DNA of 64,000 nt from Porphyrobacter sp. TH134. GTDB taxonomy: Bacteria > Pseudomonadota > Alphaproteobacteria > Sphingomonadales > Sphingomonadaceae. The notes under the pieces are model-generated. The model was given only the letters and a program-made list of their open reading frames with translations, ran no database searches and was not told where the DNA came from. How positions within the stretch are numbered: position 1 is the stretch's first letter; every line of letters starts with the position of its first letter. Shown one piece after another: positions 16,510 through 25,311 of this stretch. A program made the position numbers and the translations under genes. The stretch is from positions 53,431 through 117,430 of the forward strand of contig NZ_PKRO01000007.1 in NCBI RefSeq assembly GCF_002855495.1, written 5' to 3'.

Positions 16510-18632
16510 GCCACCTTTTGCGCCGAGCCATCATCGAAGCCATCTACCTCTCGCAGACGCGCGACCTCTGCCAGCGGGAGCGCCACGGCAAAGCGGGTTC
16601 CCAGCCCTTCGCGCGATTCCACCGCGATGCGGCCACCCATGGCGCGCACCAATTCGCGCGCTTCGAAGGCGCCGATACCAAAGCCGCCCGCCTTGGACGA
16701 AACGAACGGCTTGAACAGACCGGTCCGGACAAATTCAGGGCTCATGCCCGCCCCTGCATCCACCACCTCGATGGTGCCATGCAGACCCTGCGTGGTCACA
16801 TCGAGAAACACCGGCATGTCAGGCTCGCTTGCATCAATGGCATTCTGCACAAGATGGATCAGCGTCTGTTCCAGCGCTTCACGGTTGCCCATGACCATGA
16901 CCGTGGCCTCGCGCGTCAAAGCGACAGGATGCGCGGATTTGAAACGCTCGGCCATCGTGCGCGCCAGTTCGACCAGGTCGATCGGACCAAGCGCGTTGAC
17001 CTGACCCGAACCATAGCGACCGAGGCGCGCCAGCAGCGCGGACAGCTTGTCAGCCGAATTGCGCAGCGTGACCAGCATATCAGCCCGAAATGCGGGGTTA
17101 TCAGCATGGCGTTCGGCATTGGCCGCAAGCAGGGAAAGCTGGCTGACGAGGTTCTTGATATCGTGCATCACAAACGCGATCCGGCGGTTGAATTCATCAA
17201 ACCGGCTTGCATCCATCAAGGCCTGCTGCCCGGCCTGTTCGGCAAGATAGCTCGCCAACTGCTGGCCAGCGACACGCAGTAGATCGAAGTCTTCCCAGTC
17301 AAGTTGGCGCGGGGTTCGCGGCCGGGCCAAGACGATGACCCCCACCAACCGGTCAAAATGGATCAGCGGGACCAGCGCCCAGACATCGTCGGCTTCCAGC
17401 AGCCATTCGGGAAGCTGCGCTGTTTCCCCGCAATGATCGATCCCGGCGCGCGCCTCGTCAAAGGCGAGGATCAGGTTATGCTGTTCAAGCAGACCGGACA
17501 GGGCAAAATCGCCTGCCACGGCTGGCACTGCAATGGTTGGCCAGTTCCACCGTGCAGTCAGTTCCAGCTGAGCTTCCTCGTTGGGCATCAGCAACAGCCC
17601 CGCAGGGCTTTCGGTCATGTCGGCCAAAGCCTTGACCGCGCGCTCTTCAAGGCTGGCGCCGCTGGCGCCGCCATGGCCGATCGTCCGGGTGAAACGCAGC
17701 CATTCCTGGCGGTAGTCGTAGCGGTGCTGAAAGAGATGTTTGGTGGCCGTCACCCGAAGCCAACCGCGCAGCCGCGACGATGGAAGCGCGATAGCGGCCC
17801 CCACCACAGCCGCGGCAACGAACACAATCTGGCTGGCGCGCGCAACTTCGCCGCCGAGCATGGCCAGCGATTTTGTCACCAGCACCATGGCCGACAAGTA
17901 CCCGCCAATCAGCACCAACGAGAGCGTACGAAAGGTCACGATGCGCGACGGGCTGAACTGCACGCGCGGTCCCGCAGCATTCATCCCAAGGGCAAACAGC
18001 ACTGCCATGATGCCGGCAAACAAGCCGCGGATATTGCCGAGCAATTCGGGCATTGCTCCGCCCAGATAGGCCAGCATGTAAAGGTTGAGATCAAAGGCAA
18101 AAATCCCGGCGAGCGCGATCCCGGTCCAGCGCAGCACGGGACGAAGCGCGTTCGGTGCGCCGGCATACAGGTTGTGCAGCAGCATCAGCGCACCGATCGC
18201 CACCAGCATATCGATCAGTAACCGCGCCTGAAACACCGCCTCGGCCAGATCAGGAACGCCGCTGATCCGGTTGCCGATCAGCAGCACGACCGGCTGGAGC
18301 AGTTGCACAAGCACCAGCGCGATAATCAAGGGCCGCACCGGCTTGACGCTTGCGCTGCGGCCATCGGCGGCAAACAGGCAGAAAATGGTCGCGATAAGCG
18401 CCAGATTGCGCGTCATCGCGGCGAGGATTGCCGCGGTGTGATCCGCCCCGAGGCCTGCCGCGAGCGCGCACCATAGCGTGCTTGCACCAGAGGCGACCAT
18501 TAACCCGATAAGGTCAGGCCGGGTGCGCTCGCCGTGGCGCCAAATCCACAGCAAGGCGCCGGCGCTCAAGATGGCCCCTGCCGCCCAGACCAGCGTTTCG
18601 CCCATCGACGCGGGAGAGATGGGCGCAATCAC
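16506..18632 (-). CDS. prsK: XrtA/PEP-CTERM system histidine kinase PrsK
   Basis: About 708 residues from a GTG at 18632. I prefer this start because GGAGG sits 6 nt before it and it overlaps the epsB-like stop as GTGA; the frame opens at 18650, and an ATG lies at 18605. About eight N-terminal membrane helices, then a GAF-like region, then the kinase core: H-box 'FVMHDIKNLVSQ' (His about 488), N-box 'LIHLVQNAIDAS', and G-boxes 'DAGAGMS' and 'GGFGIGAFEA'. Sensor for PrsR; the signal is unknown. The exosortase itself (xrtA) is not in this window. Confidence 0.92.
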   Translation of the reverse strand: MIAPISPASMGETLVWAAGAILSAGALLWIWRHGERTRPDLIGLMVASGASTLWCALAAGLGADHTAAILAAMTRNLALIATIFCLFAADGRSASVKPVRPLIIALVLVQLLQPVVLLIGNRISGVPDLAEAVFQARLLIDMLVAIGALMLLHNLYAGAPNALRPVLRWTGIALAGIFAFDLNLYMLAYLGGAMPELLGNIRGLFAGIMAVLFALGMNAAGPRVQFSPSRIVTFRTLSLVLIGGYLSAMVLVTKSLAMLGGEVARASQIVFVAAAVVGAAIALPSSRLRGWLRVTATKHLFQHRYDYRQEWLRFTRTIGHGGASGASLEERAVKALADMTESPAGLLLMPNEEAQLELTARWNWPTIAVPAVAGDFALSGLLEQHNLILAFDEARAGIDHCGETAQLPEWLLEADDVWALVPLIHFDRLVGVIVLARPRTPRQLDWEDFDLLRVAGQQLASYLAEQAGQQALMDASRFDEFNRRIAFVMHDIKNLVSQLSLLAANAERHADNPAFRADMLVTLRNSADKLSALLARLGRYGSGQVNALGPIDLVELARTMAERFKSAHPVALTREATVMVMGNREALEQTLIHLVQNAIDASEPDMPVFLDVTTQGLHGTIEVVDAGAGMSPEFVRTGLFKPFVSSKAGGFGIGAFEARELVRAMGGRIAVESREGLGTRFAVALPLAEVARLREVDGFDDGSAQKVA

Positions 18633-20014
18633 CGCGCGCCCTCCGGCCACAGGACCACCCGCAGCGTTTGCAGCAGGATCACAAAATCCAGAAAGGGCGT
18701 ATAATTTTTGGCGTAGTAAAGATCATATTCCAGCTTGCAGCGGCTGTCTTCGACCGAAGCGCCGTAAGGATAGTTGATCTGCGCCCAGCCCGTGATGCCG
18801 GGTTTGACCATGTGCCGCTCGCCGTAGAAGGGGATTTCCTCTTCCAGACTTTCAACAAACGAGGGCACCTCAGGACGCGGGCCGACAAAGCTCATCTCGC
18901 CTTTCAGCACGCTCCAGGTCTGCGGCAGCTCGTCGATCCGGACCTTGCGGATAAACCGCCCCAACCGCGTGATGCGCGGGTCGTTTTCCTCGGCCCACTT
19001 GGCGCCGTCCTTTTCGGCATCGGTGCGCATCGAGCGCAGTTTGATAAGCGTGAAGGGTTCGCCGTAAAGCCCCACGCGGGTCTGGCGGAAGAAGGCGGGC
19101 CCTTTGCTGTCAAGCTTCACCAGCGCTGCAAACAGCACGATAACGGGCAGCGTCAGGGTCAGCAAAATCAGACTGGCGGTGATGTCAAAGATGCGTTTGA
19201 CCGCGCTGGAAAACATCCGGCTGCTTGAAAAGCCGTCAGAGAAAATCAGCCAGCTGGGGTTGATCGTATCGAGGTCAACACGGCCCGTCTCGCGCTCGAT
19301 GAAGCTGGAGAAGTCATTGACGTGGACGCCCTTCGTCTTGATCCGGAGCAGATCCTTGAGCGGCAGCGCGTTGCGCCGTTCCTGCAGCGCAAGGACCACT
19401 TCGGAAACGCCGAGATTTTCGACAAACCGGCCCAAATCATGAACCGCCGAACGCGGGATAGCCTCTTCAACGACGCGGGCATCATCGCTCATGGCGATGT
19501 AGGAAACGATCACAAAACCGGTTTCGGGCTTGTCTCCCAGAACGCGCAGCCGCTGCGCGCGGTTGCCCGCGCCCAAGACCATCACCCGGCGGCGAAAGGC
19601 CGATGACCCGAGAAACGAATTGAGTAACAGCCGGTCGGCGACCAGAACCAGAATAGCCAGACCCATGGTGTAGAGCAGGGTCGAACGCCAGAACAGATCG
19701 CTGGGGATGACGAAGTCGACAACCGCAAGCGCAATGATGCCCAAACTGATCGCCACCAGCACGCGTGCGCCAGCAAACCTCAAGGATCTGAGCGCGTTGG
19801 GGCCGTATACGCCAACCGCAATCATCGCCAGCCAGATCACCGACGCGGTGCCGAACAAGGCCAGGCCGCGCCCGCTGAGGCTGGCCATGTCCATGCCGAT
19901 CTGGTGCGCGCGCCACTGCCAAGCGATCTCGCTCGCCATGACAAGCAGGCCAAGATCAAGCAATCCGAGCAGCAGCACGGCATGCGGGATATAATGCTTG
20001 AACAGGCGGATCAT
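18629..20014 (-). CDS. PEP-CTERM-associated sugar transferase (EpsB-type, undecaprenyl-phosphate glycosyl-1-P transferase)
   Basis: 461 residues. N-terminal membrane helices plus a CoA-binding-like domain ('RVMVLGAGNRAQRLR'). The C-terminal bacterial sugar transferase domain runs from 'KRIFDITASL' (about 270) through 'RIDELPQTWSVLKGEMSFVGPRPEV'. It should load the first sugar phosphate onto undecaprenyl phosphate for exopolysaccharide assembly. Full-length pattern of the sugar transferase that accompanies exosortase/PEP-CTERM loci. First gene of the operon with prsK, prsR and the TPR lipoprotein; candidate regulatory palindrome upstream at 20071-20088. Confidence 0.9.
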   Translation of the reverse strand: MIRLFKHYIPHAVLLLGLLDLGLLVMASEIAWQWRAHQIGMDMASLSGRGLALFGTASVIWLAMIAVGVYGPNALRSLRFAGARVLVAISLGIIALAVVDFVIPSDLFWRSTLLYTMGLAILVLVADRLLLNSFLGSSAFRRRVMVLGAGNRAQRLRVLGDKPETGFVIVSYIAMSDDARVVEEAIPRSAVHDLGRFVENLGVSEVVLALQERRNALPLKDLLRIKTKGVHVNDFSSFIERETGRVDLDTINPSWLIFSDGFSSSRMFSSAVKRIFDITASLILLTLTLPVIVLFAALVKLDSKGPAFFRQTRVGLYGEPFTLIKLRSMRTDAEKDGAKWAEENDPRITRLGRFIRKVRIDELPQTWSVLKGEMSFVGPRPEVPSFVESLEEEIPFYGERHMVKPGITGWAQINYPYGASVEDSRCKLEYDLYYAKNYTPFLDFVILLQTLRVVLWPEGAR

Positions 20015-20070
20015 TTCATGGCGGTCCGGTTAACCTTGTTGAGGCACCGGACTAAGGCCAAGAAATGAAA

Positions 20071-20088
20071 TGTCGGTAAACTTTACAC
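20071..20088. promoter_or_regulatory. Candidate PEP-CTERM box/operator upstream of the EPS regulatory operon
   Basis: TGTCGGTAAACTTTACAC on the plus strand contains the palindrome GTAAACTTTAC. Read on the minus strand it is GTGTAAAGTTTACCGACA, which resembles the 'GTAAA..CCGACA' boxes that I recall upstream of PrsR-controlled genes. It lies 57 nt before the sugar transferase start. I could not find a convincing GG-N10-GC sigma-54 promoter beside it. Confidence 0.45.
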
Positions 20089-20112
20089 TGCCTTTGCGAT
20101 AGCCGGTCGAGC

Positions 20113-20385
20113 TTACTCCCCAGTGACCTTATTCGCGGCATTCTCAATCGCTTCGCCAGCCTGCTCGGCGCTGTCACCGACCTTCTGGGCCGCGTCGGCT
20201 ACCGCTGCATCGCGCATCACTTCGGAATCCTGCGCGCGTATATAAATAAAGCCTGCGACCACAAGGGCCACGACCACGATCAGTCCGATCACCACACCGC
20301 CTGAGCCCCGCTTTTCGCGAATGATGGTTGTCGTGTGGACCGGAGCGGCGGTGTGCTGCACGTCGGTTGCGGGTTCGTTTTCCAT
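20113..20385 (-). CDS. Small single-pass membrane protein
   Basis: 90 residues from ATG at 20385. A cytoplasmic N-terminal 28 residues (with 'REKRGSGG'), one strong membrane helix (about 31-47, 'VVIGLIVVVALVVAGFIYI'), then an acidic/alanine-rich helical tail ('AAQKVGDSAEQAGEAIENAANKV') likely in the periplasm. No known family recognised. It precedes the EPS regulatory operon on the same strand with a 98-nt gap that holds the candidate PEP-CTERM box, so it may be separately transcribed. Confidence 0.75.
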   Translation of the reverse strand: MENEPATDVQHTAAPVHTTTIIREKRGSGGVVIGLIVVVALVVAGFIYIRAQDSEVMRDAAVADAAQKVGDSAEQAGEAIENAANKVTGE

Positions 20386-20481
20386 GGATCAACTTTCAAG
20401 ACGAGGAGGAACATCCTAGGCCAAGCGAACCGGCTATTGGCGATGAATGTTCCAATTCGCTGATGAGCGCGACCGAATGGT

Positions 20482-21819
20482 TCAGGTGCGCGGAACGCTG
20501 GCGAGGCGGGCAGGCGCGGGTGTCAGGCATTCCACCCGTCCGCAGCGCAGACATGGTGTTCCCAGCGGAACGGCGTCTTCCCGTGCAAGAGAGACTCCGC
20601 GGGCGTGGGCAAGGTCTCCAGCAAAGCGGGCCTCGATCCCGAGCACCACCGCGCGGCGACCTGCGCACATGACGCCGTCCCCATCGACGGTACGCGTGAT
20701 CGTGAACCAGTGCCGTGCTGCCGCTTCGCCCTCGCCGAAGGTAACGGCCTGCGTGAGCACGGTTCCGGGACGCTCGAACGCGGCATAGGGCACCCATGCG
20801 GGCCAGCGCGCGCCTTCGAGCGGATATATCGCGCCGCTCCCGCCAGCGGTGAAACTGGTCATCCGTCCCGCCCGGTCGATCACTGCCGTGAAGAACGGCA
20901 ACCCGCGCTCGCCGACCCGCCCCAGCGTGGTGAGCCGCTGGGCAACCTGATCGAAGCTGACAGCAAAGCGGCGCTGGAGAACCGCCAGATCATATCCAGT
21001 CGTCTCGCAAGCGCGCAGGAACCGGCGATAGGGAAGCAACAGCGCGCCCGCGAGATAATCGGCGATATGTTCGCGAAAAGCATCGCGCGCATCCGCACTG
21101 GCAAGGTTAGCGCCTGCCACCAGCATCTCGATGCCTTCGCGCATTTCCAGCTGCCCGACTTGCCGGGCAATCTGAAACCGTCGCGCGGCGCCGGGGAGCA
21201 TTTCGGAAAGCTGCAATTGCCGCGCGTGGAGATCGAGCCGATGGACCTGCCCCGGCATGACTTCGGCCGGCAGAATGCGCACCTGAAGCTGGTGCTTTTC
21301 GCGCAGGCGTTCGCCCAAGGCCGCGCTGATTTCCCCGCGCGAAAGGCGCAATTCATCGGCAAGGTCTTCGGCGGCGTGATCGAGATCGGCGAAGTGGTTC
21401 TGCCAGCGTTCGACCGCACGGCGCGCGGCGGCCGCGGTGTCTTCCACCACCAATCGCTCACCCCCGCCCGTATCGTAGAGCCGGGCGAAGGCGGCAGCGA
21501 TTTGCGGCGCGGCGGCGAGAAATTCCTGCACTTCCTCACGGTCGATCCCGAGATCGCCGAAGCGTTTGTCAGCCATGCGCCTGACAAGGCCGTCGAGCCC
21601 GCCGATGGCGTCGTCTTCACGCAAACTGCGCGGATCGAAATCGAACCGCTCGATCACCTGCACCAGCACGCGGGCTGACAGGGGGCGCTGGTTGCGCTCG
21701 ATCAGGTTAAGGTAAGAGGGCGAGATCCCGAGGATGCCCGCCATTCCGGCTTGGGTCAGGCCTTCGCGTTTGCGCAGTCGGCGCAAGGCAGGTCCGGCGA
21801 GGAGGTTGGTGTCAGCCAT
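20482..21819 (-). CDS. XRE-family regulator of the RamB/ScfR type (short-chain acyl/glyoxylate control)
   Basis: 445 residues. N-terminal HTH (about 9-60, 'LTQAGMAGILGISPSYLNLIERNQRPLS'), a central ImmA/IrrE-like region ('FREHIADYLAGALLLPYRRF') and a C-terminal DUF2083-like part ending with the cysteine cluster 'PCLRCGRVEC'. This architecture is that of RamB, which controls isocitrate lyase in Corynebacterium, and of proteobacterial short-chain fatty acyl regulators. It is divergent from aceA, sharing a 180-nt spacer with a perfect palindrome at 21830-21843. The likely job is acetate/acyl-CoA-dependent control of the glyoxylate shunt and its own gene. Confidence 0.88.
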   Translation of the reverse strand: MADTNLLAGPALRRLRKREGLTQAGMAGILGISPSYLNLIERNQRPLSARVLVQVIERFDFDPRSLREDDAIGGLDGLVRRMADKRFGDLGIDREEVQEFLAAAPQIAAAFARLYDTGGGERLVVEDTAAAARRAVERWQNHFADLDHAAEDLADELRLSRGEISAALGERLREKHQLQVRILPAEVMPGQVHRLDLHARQLQLSEMLPGAARRFQIARQVGQLEMREGIEMLVAGANLASADARDAFREHIADYLAGALLLPYRRFLRACETTGYDLAVLQRRFAVSFDQVAQRLTTLGRVGERGLPFFTAVIDRAGRMTSFTAGGSGAIYPLEGARWPAWVPYAAFERPGTVLTQAVTFGEGEAAARHWFTITRTVDGDGVMCAGRRAVVLGIEARFAGDLAHARGVSLAREDAVPLGTPCLRCGRVECLTPAPARLASVPRT

Positions 21820-21829
21820 GGGAGGATTT

Positions 21830-21843
21830 GTAAATTAATTTAC
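21830..21843. promoter_or_regulatory. Perfect palindrome, candidate operator for the RamB/ScfR-type regulator
   Basis: GTAAATTAATTTAC, a perfect 14-bp palindrome, 10 nt upstream of the regulator start and 156 nt upstream of aceA. With the preceding TTT it contains TTTGTAAA, similar to RamB half-sites. Its position suggests autorepression. Confidence 0.55.
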
Positions 21844-21999
21844 CGATTGACACAAGATTGCCGGCGATTGTCGGCATAGCGACACGATTATCTGTAATTT
21901 TTCCTGTCATACTGCGGCGCAGCACGCCAAACCCTGCTCATCCAGCGGCGCGAGTCTGCAAGGCCTCAACCCCCTCCCCAGGATGGACAGGAGACAGTT

Positions 22000-23598
22000 A
22001 TGACTTATCAGAACACCATCACCCGGATGCAGGGCATCGTTTCTGCCAACGGATCGAGCTGGGCCGCAATCGACCCCGAAAGCGCCGCCCGCATGGTCAC
22101 CCAGAACCGCTTCCGCACCGGGCTCGACATCGCCAAGTACACCGCCGGGATCATGCGCGCCGACATGGCCGCCTATGACGCAAACCCTGCCCAATACACC
22201 CAGTCGCTGGGCTGCTGGCACGGCTTCATCGCGCAGCAAAAGCTGATCGCGATCAAGAAGCACTTCGGCACCACCAAGCAGCGTTACCTCTACCTGTCGG
22301 GCTGGATGGTCGCAGCGCTGCGTAGCGAGTTCGGCCCGCTGCCCGACCAGTCGATGCACGAGAAGACCTCGGTGCCTGCGCTGATCGAGGAGCTCTACAC
22401 TTTCCTCAAGCAGGCCGACGCGCGCGAGCTCGGCATGATGTTCCGCGCCCTCGACGCTGCCCGCAAGGCCGGGGACGCTGTGGAAGCCAAGCGCATCGAG
22501 AACGCGATCGACAACTATGAAACCCACGTCGTGCCGATCATCGCCGACATCGACGCAGGCTTCGGCAATGCAGAGGCGACCTACCTCCTCGCCAAGAAGA
22601 TGATCGAAGCGGGTGCCTGCGCGCTCCAGATCGAAAACCAGGTGTCGGACGAAAAGCAGTGCGGCCACCAGGACGGCAAGGTCACCGTGCCGCACGAAGA
22701 GTTCCTCCAGAAGATCCGCGCCTGCCGCATGGCCTTCCTTGAAATGGGCGTGGACGACGGCATCATCGTCGCCCGCACCGACTCGCTCGGCGCTGGCCTC
22801 ACCAAACAAATCGCCTTCTCGAAGGAGCCGGGCGATCTGGGCGACCAGTACAACAGCTTCCTTGACGCCGACGAGGTCGATCCCGCCAACATCACCAATG
22901 GTCAGGTCTTCATCAGCCGCGACGGCAAGCTGCTCGCCCCCAAGCGCCTGCCCTCCAACCTCTACCAGTTCCGCGCCGGGACGGGCGAGGACCGCGTGGT
23001 GCTTGATTGCATCACGTCCTTGCAGAATGGCGCTGACCTGCTGTGGATCGAGACCGAGAAGCCCCACGTGGAACAGATCGCCAGCATGGTCGACCGCATC
23101 CGCGAAGTCGTGCCGAATGCCAAGCTGGTCTACAACAACTCGCCCAGCTTCAACTGGACGCTGAACTTCCGCCAGCAGGTGTTCGATGCGTGGGAAGCGG
23201 CCGGCAAGGATGTGTCGGCGTATGACCGCGCCAAGCTGATGAGTGTCGATTACGACGGCACCGCGCTGTCGGACGAAGCCGATGAGAAGATCCGCACCTT
23301 CCAGCGCGATGCCGCTGCGCGGGCGGGCATCTTCCACCACCTCATCACCCTGCCGACCTACCACACCGCGGCGCTCAGCACCGATAACCTCGCCCGCGAG
23401 TATTTTGGCGAAGCTGCAATGCTGGGCTACGTCAAGAACGTGCAGCGCGAGGAAATCCGCCAGGGTATCGCCTGTGTGAAGCACCAGAACATGTCGGGCA
23501 GCGACATCGGTGACGATCACAAGGAATACTTCGCCGGTGAAGCAGCCCTGAAGGCGGGCGGCGCGCACAATACGATGAACCAGTTCGAGGCGGCCTAA
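22000..23598 (+). CDS. aceA: Isocitrate lyase (long class)
   Basis: 532 residues. Cleaves isocitrate to glyoxylate and succinate in the glyoxylate shunt. The catalytic loop reads KQCGH with Cys221, instead of KKCGH of the E. coli enzyme; together with the 532-residue length this fits the Pseudomonas-type long isocitrate lyases. 'LYLSGWMVAA', 'ADIDAGFGN' (substrate/Mg site) and 'VYNNSPSFNW' are also present. Good Shine-Dalgarno (GACAGGAGACAG) before the ATG. Next to its probable regulator; no malate synthase gene is nearby. Confidence 0.96.
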   Translation: MTYQNTITRMQGIVSANGSSWAAIDPESAARMVTQNRFRTGLDIAKYTAGIMRADMAAYDANPAQYTQSLGCWHGFIAQQKLIAIKKHFGTTKQRYLYLSGWMVAALRSEFGPLPDQSMHEKTSVPALIEELYTFLKQADARELGMMFRALDAARKAGDAVEAKRIENAIDNYETHVVPIIADIDAGFGNAEATYLLAKKMIEAGACALQIENQVSDEKQCGHQDGKVTVPHEEFLQKIRACRMAFLEMGVDDGIIVARTDSLGAGLTKQIAFSKEPGDLGDQYNSFLDADEVDPANITNGQVFISRDGKLLAPKRLPSNLYQFRAGTGEDRVVLDCITSLQNGADLLWIETEKPHVEQIASMVDRIREVVPNAKLVYNNSPSFNWTLNFRQQVFDAWEAAGKDVSAYDRAKLMSVDYDGTALSDEADEKIRTFQRDAAARAGIFHHLITLPTYHTAALSTDNLAREYFGEAAMLGYVKNVQREEIRQGIACVKHQNMSGSDIGDDHKEYFAGEAALKAGGAHNTMNQFEAA

Positions 23599-23698
23599 GA
23601 CGCCCGGGAGAGGGACCGGAAGGCTGCAATTTTGTGGCCTTCCGGTTACCCGCAAAGCCGCCTAAGGCTTGCCGGGTATTCACCCTAGGAGAGTGACG

Positions 23699-23878
23699 AT
23701 GAGCGATACCGAAACCCCCAACCCCGAGCCTGCGCGCGCCCGCGCGCTGCTTTCGACCGCCGATATGAAGTTGCTGCGCCGCGCGCTGGAAAGCCACGCC
23801 CGCAACACCGAAGATCGTGAAGAGCTGGCCAAGATCAACGCCTTGCACCACCGTCTCGGGACTTACGTACCCTCGTAA
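23699..23878 (+). CDS. Small conserved protein downstream of aceA
   Basis: 59 residues from the ATG at 23699 with AGGAGAGTGACG before it; the longer frame from 23669 lacks such a site. Acidic/basic helical sequence 'STADMKLLRRALESHARNTEDREELAKINALHHRLGTYV', no membrane segment or cysteine. It probably shares the aceA transcript (100-nt gap) and is closed by the terminator at 23917. Function unknown. Confidence 0.75.
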   Translation: MSDTETPNPEPARARALLSTADMKLLRRALESHARNTEDREELAKINALHHRLGTYVPS

Positions 23879-23916
23879 GGCCGCACCCGTTTCACAGTTC
23901 TCCTGGGGAGGAGAAA

Positions 23917-23967
23917 CGGCCGCCGGATTGCCCCTGCCAAGGGAGCGCTCCGGCGGCCGCATTTTTT
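23917..23967 (+). terminator. Rho-independent terminator after aceA and the small ORF
   Basis: Perfect 11-bp stem CGGCCGCCGGA / TCCGGCGGCCG (917-927 with 949-959) followed by CATTTTTT. It ends 5 nt before the stop of the convergent M20 hydrolase gene, so it serves the plus strand. Confidence 0.9.
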
Positions 23968-23971
23968 GGCA

Positions 23972-25294
23972 TCATGGCTTTGCCATCAGATCGAGCGTGG
24001 CCGCCGTCAGCGCCTCGGTCGCAGTGGCGATGACGACTGGAGCATCAGGCGCCCAGAATGGCGAGTGAAGTGAGGGCAAGGTGATTTCGCCCTTTTCCGC
24101 CTTGGCCCATTCCTCGGCCCGCACCCCGCCAACCCACAGGATCAGCGATTCCACATTGTCGCGATCGGCCCGGTAGAACTGGCTGAAATCCTCACCGCCC
24201 ATAACAGCAGGCACCTCTTTCACCCGCCCCTCGAACCGCGGCGCCAGCAGGGCCGCCACGCGCTGCGTCAGGGCAGCGGTGTTGAATGTGGCCGGGGTGT
24301 AGGGATCAGCCACGCTGACTCTGGGCATTTTGTCATCGGGCATCCCCGCTGCAACCGCCTCGCCCCGGGCAATCCGCGCGATCCCGTCCAGCAACAGCTT
24401 CCGCGCCGCATCGGAATAGCTTCTTACCGTAATCTGGAGGCGGGCCTCATCGGGGATGATATTGTGCTTTGACCCTGCCTGAAAACTGCCAACGGTCACA
24501 ACCGCCGATTCCGTCGGGTTCAATTCCCGGCTCACCAGCGTTTGCAAACGCATGACGATGGCCGACGCAAGCACCACGGGATCCTTGGTCGTATGCGGAT
24601 AGGCGCCGTGCCCGCCGACACCCGGCACGACGATATCGACCGAATCGACATTGGCCAGCGCGAAACCATTGGCGTATCCGATCATCCCGGCCGGAGCCTG
24701 CGCCGCATCATGAAAGGCGAGCACGTAATCGGGCTTGGGAAAACGGGTGTAGAGCCCATCATCAAGCATGGCCTTGGCGCCCTCGCCGATTTCTTCGGCG
24801 GGCTGCAAGATCATTACCAGCGTCCCCGACCATTGATCGCGGCGCGCGGCAAGCAGTTGTGCCGTGCCGACCCAACCGGCCATGTGCGTATCATGGCCGC
24901 ATGCGTGCATCACGCCGGTCTCAATTCCCGATTGCGGGACTGCGCGGCGCTTTGAGGCATAGGGCAGCCCGGTCTGTTCAATCACCGGCAGCCCGTCCAT
25001 GTCGGCACGCAGCATGACAGTGGGACCATCGCCGTTGCGCATGACGGCGACCACCCCGGTCTTGCCGACACCTTCGGTCACCTCGAAGCCCAGCGCACGG
25101 GCCCGTGCGGCAAGCTTTTTCGCGGTTTCGACCTCTTGAAAGCTCAGTTCGGGATTGGCGTGCAAATCTTCGTACAGTGCGATCAATCCGGGCAAGTCTG
25201 CCGTCACCGCATCGCGCAATTCATCGGCCTGCGCGGGGGCCGCTGCCAAACTCAGCGCAGCCACCCCTGCCATCCATCCCCACGTCCGCATCAT
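23972..25294 (-). CDS. Secreted M20 family amidohydrolase/peptidase
   Basis: About 440 residues from the ATG at 25294 (MMRTWGW); the frame opens at 25327. A signal peptide ends near 'PAQADE'. M20D pattern: 'HANPELSFQE', 'LRADMDGLPVIEQTGLPY', metal/catalytic 'HACGHDTHMA', 'QPAEEIGEGA', 'GGHGAYPH' and 'GGEDFSQF'. It should hydrolyse an N-acyl amino acid or similar amide in the periplasm. It directly follows the SLC13 transporter gene (17-nt gap), suggesting hydrolysis and uptake of one substrate class. Confidence 0.92.
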   Translation of the reverse strand: MMRTWGWMAGVAALSLAAAPAQADELRDAVTADLPGLIALYEDLHANPELSFQEVETAKKLAARARALGFEVTEGVGKTGVVAVMRNGDGPTVMLRADMDGLPVIEQTGLPYASKRRAVPQSGIETGVMHACGHDTHMAGWVGTAQLLAARRDQWSGTLVMILQPAEEIGEGAKAMLDDGLYTRFPKPDYVLAFHDAAQAPAGMIGYANGFALANVDSVDIVVPGVGGHGAYPHTTKDPVVLASAIVMRLQTLVSRELNPTESAVVTVGSFQAGSKHNIIPDEARLQITVRSYSDAARKLLLDGIARIARGEAVAAGMPDDKMPRVSVADPYTPATFNTAALTQRVAALLAPRFEGRVKEVPAVMGGEDFSQFYRADRDNVESLILWVGGVRAEEWAKAEKGEITLPSLHSPFWAPDAPVVIATATEALTAATLDLMAKP

Positions 25295-25311
25295 ACCCGC
25301 CTCCGTTTTCG

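Noticed and set aside
21907..23655. 582-codon open frame opposite aceA
   Set aside because: Exactly mirrors the isocitrate lyase gene; low-complexity composition and no known motif.
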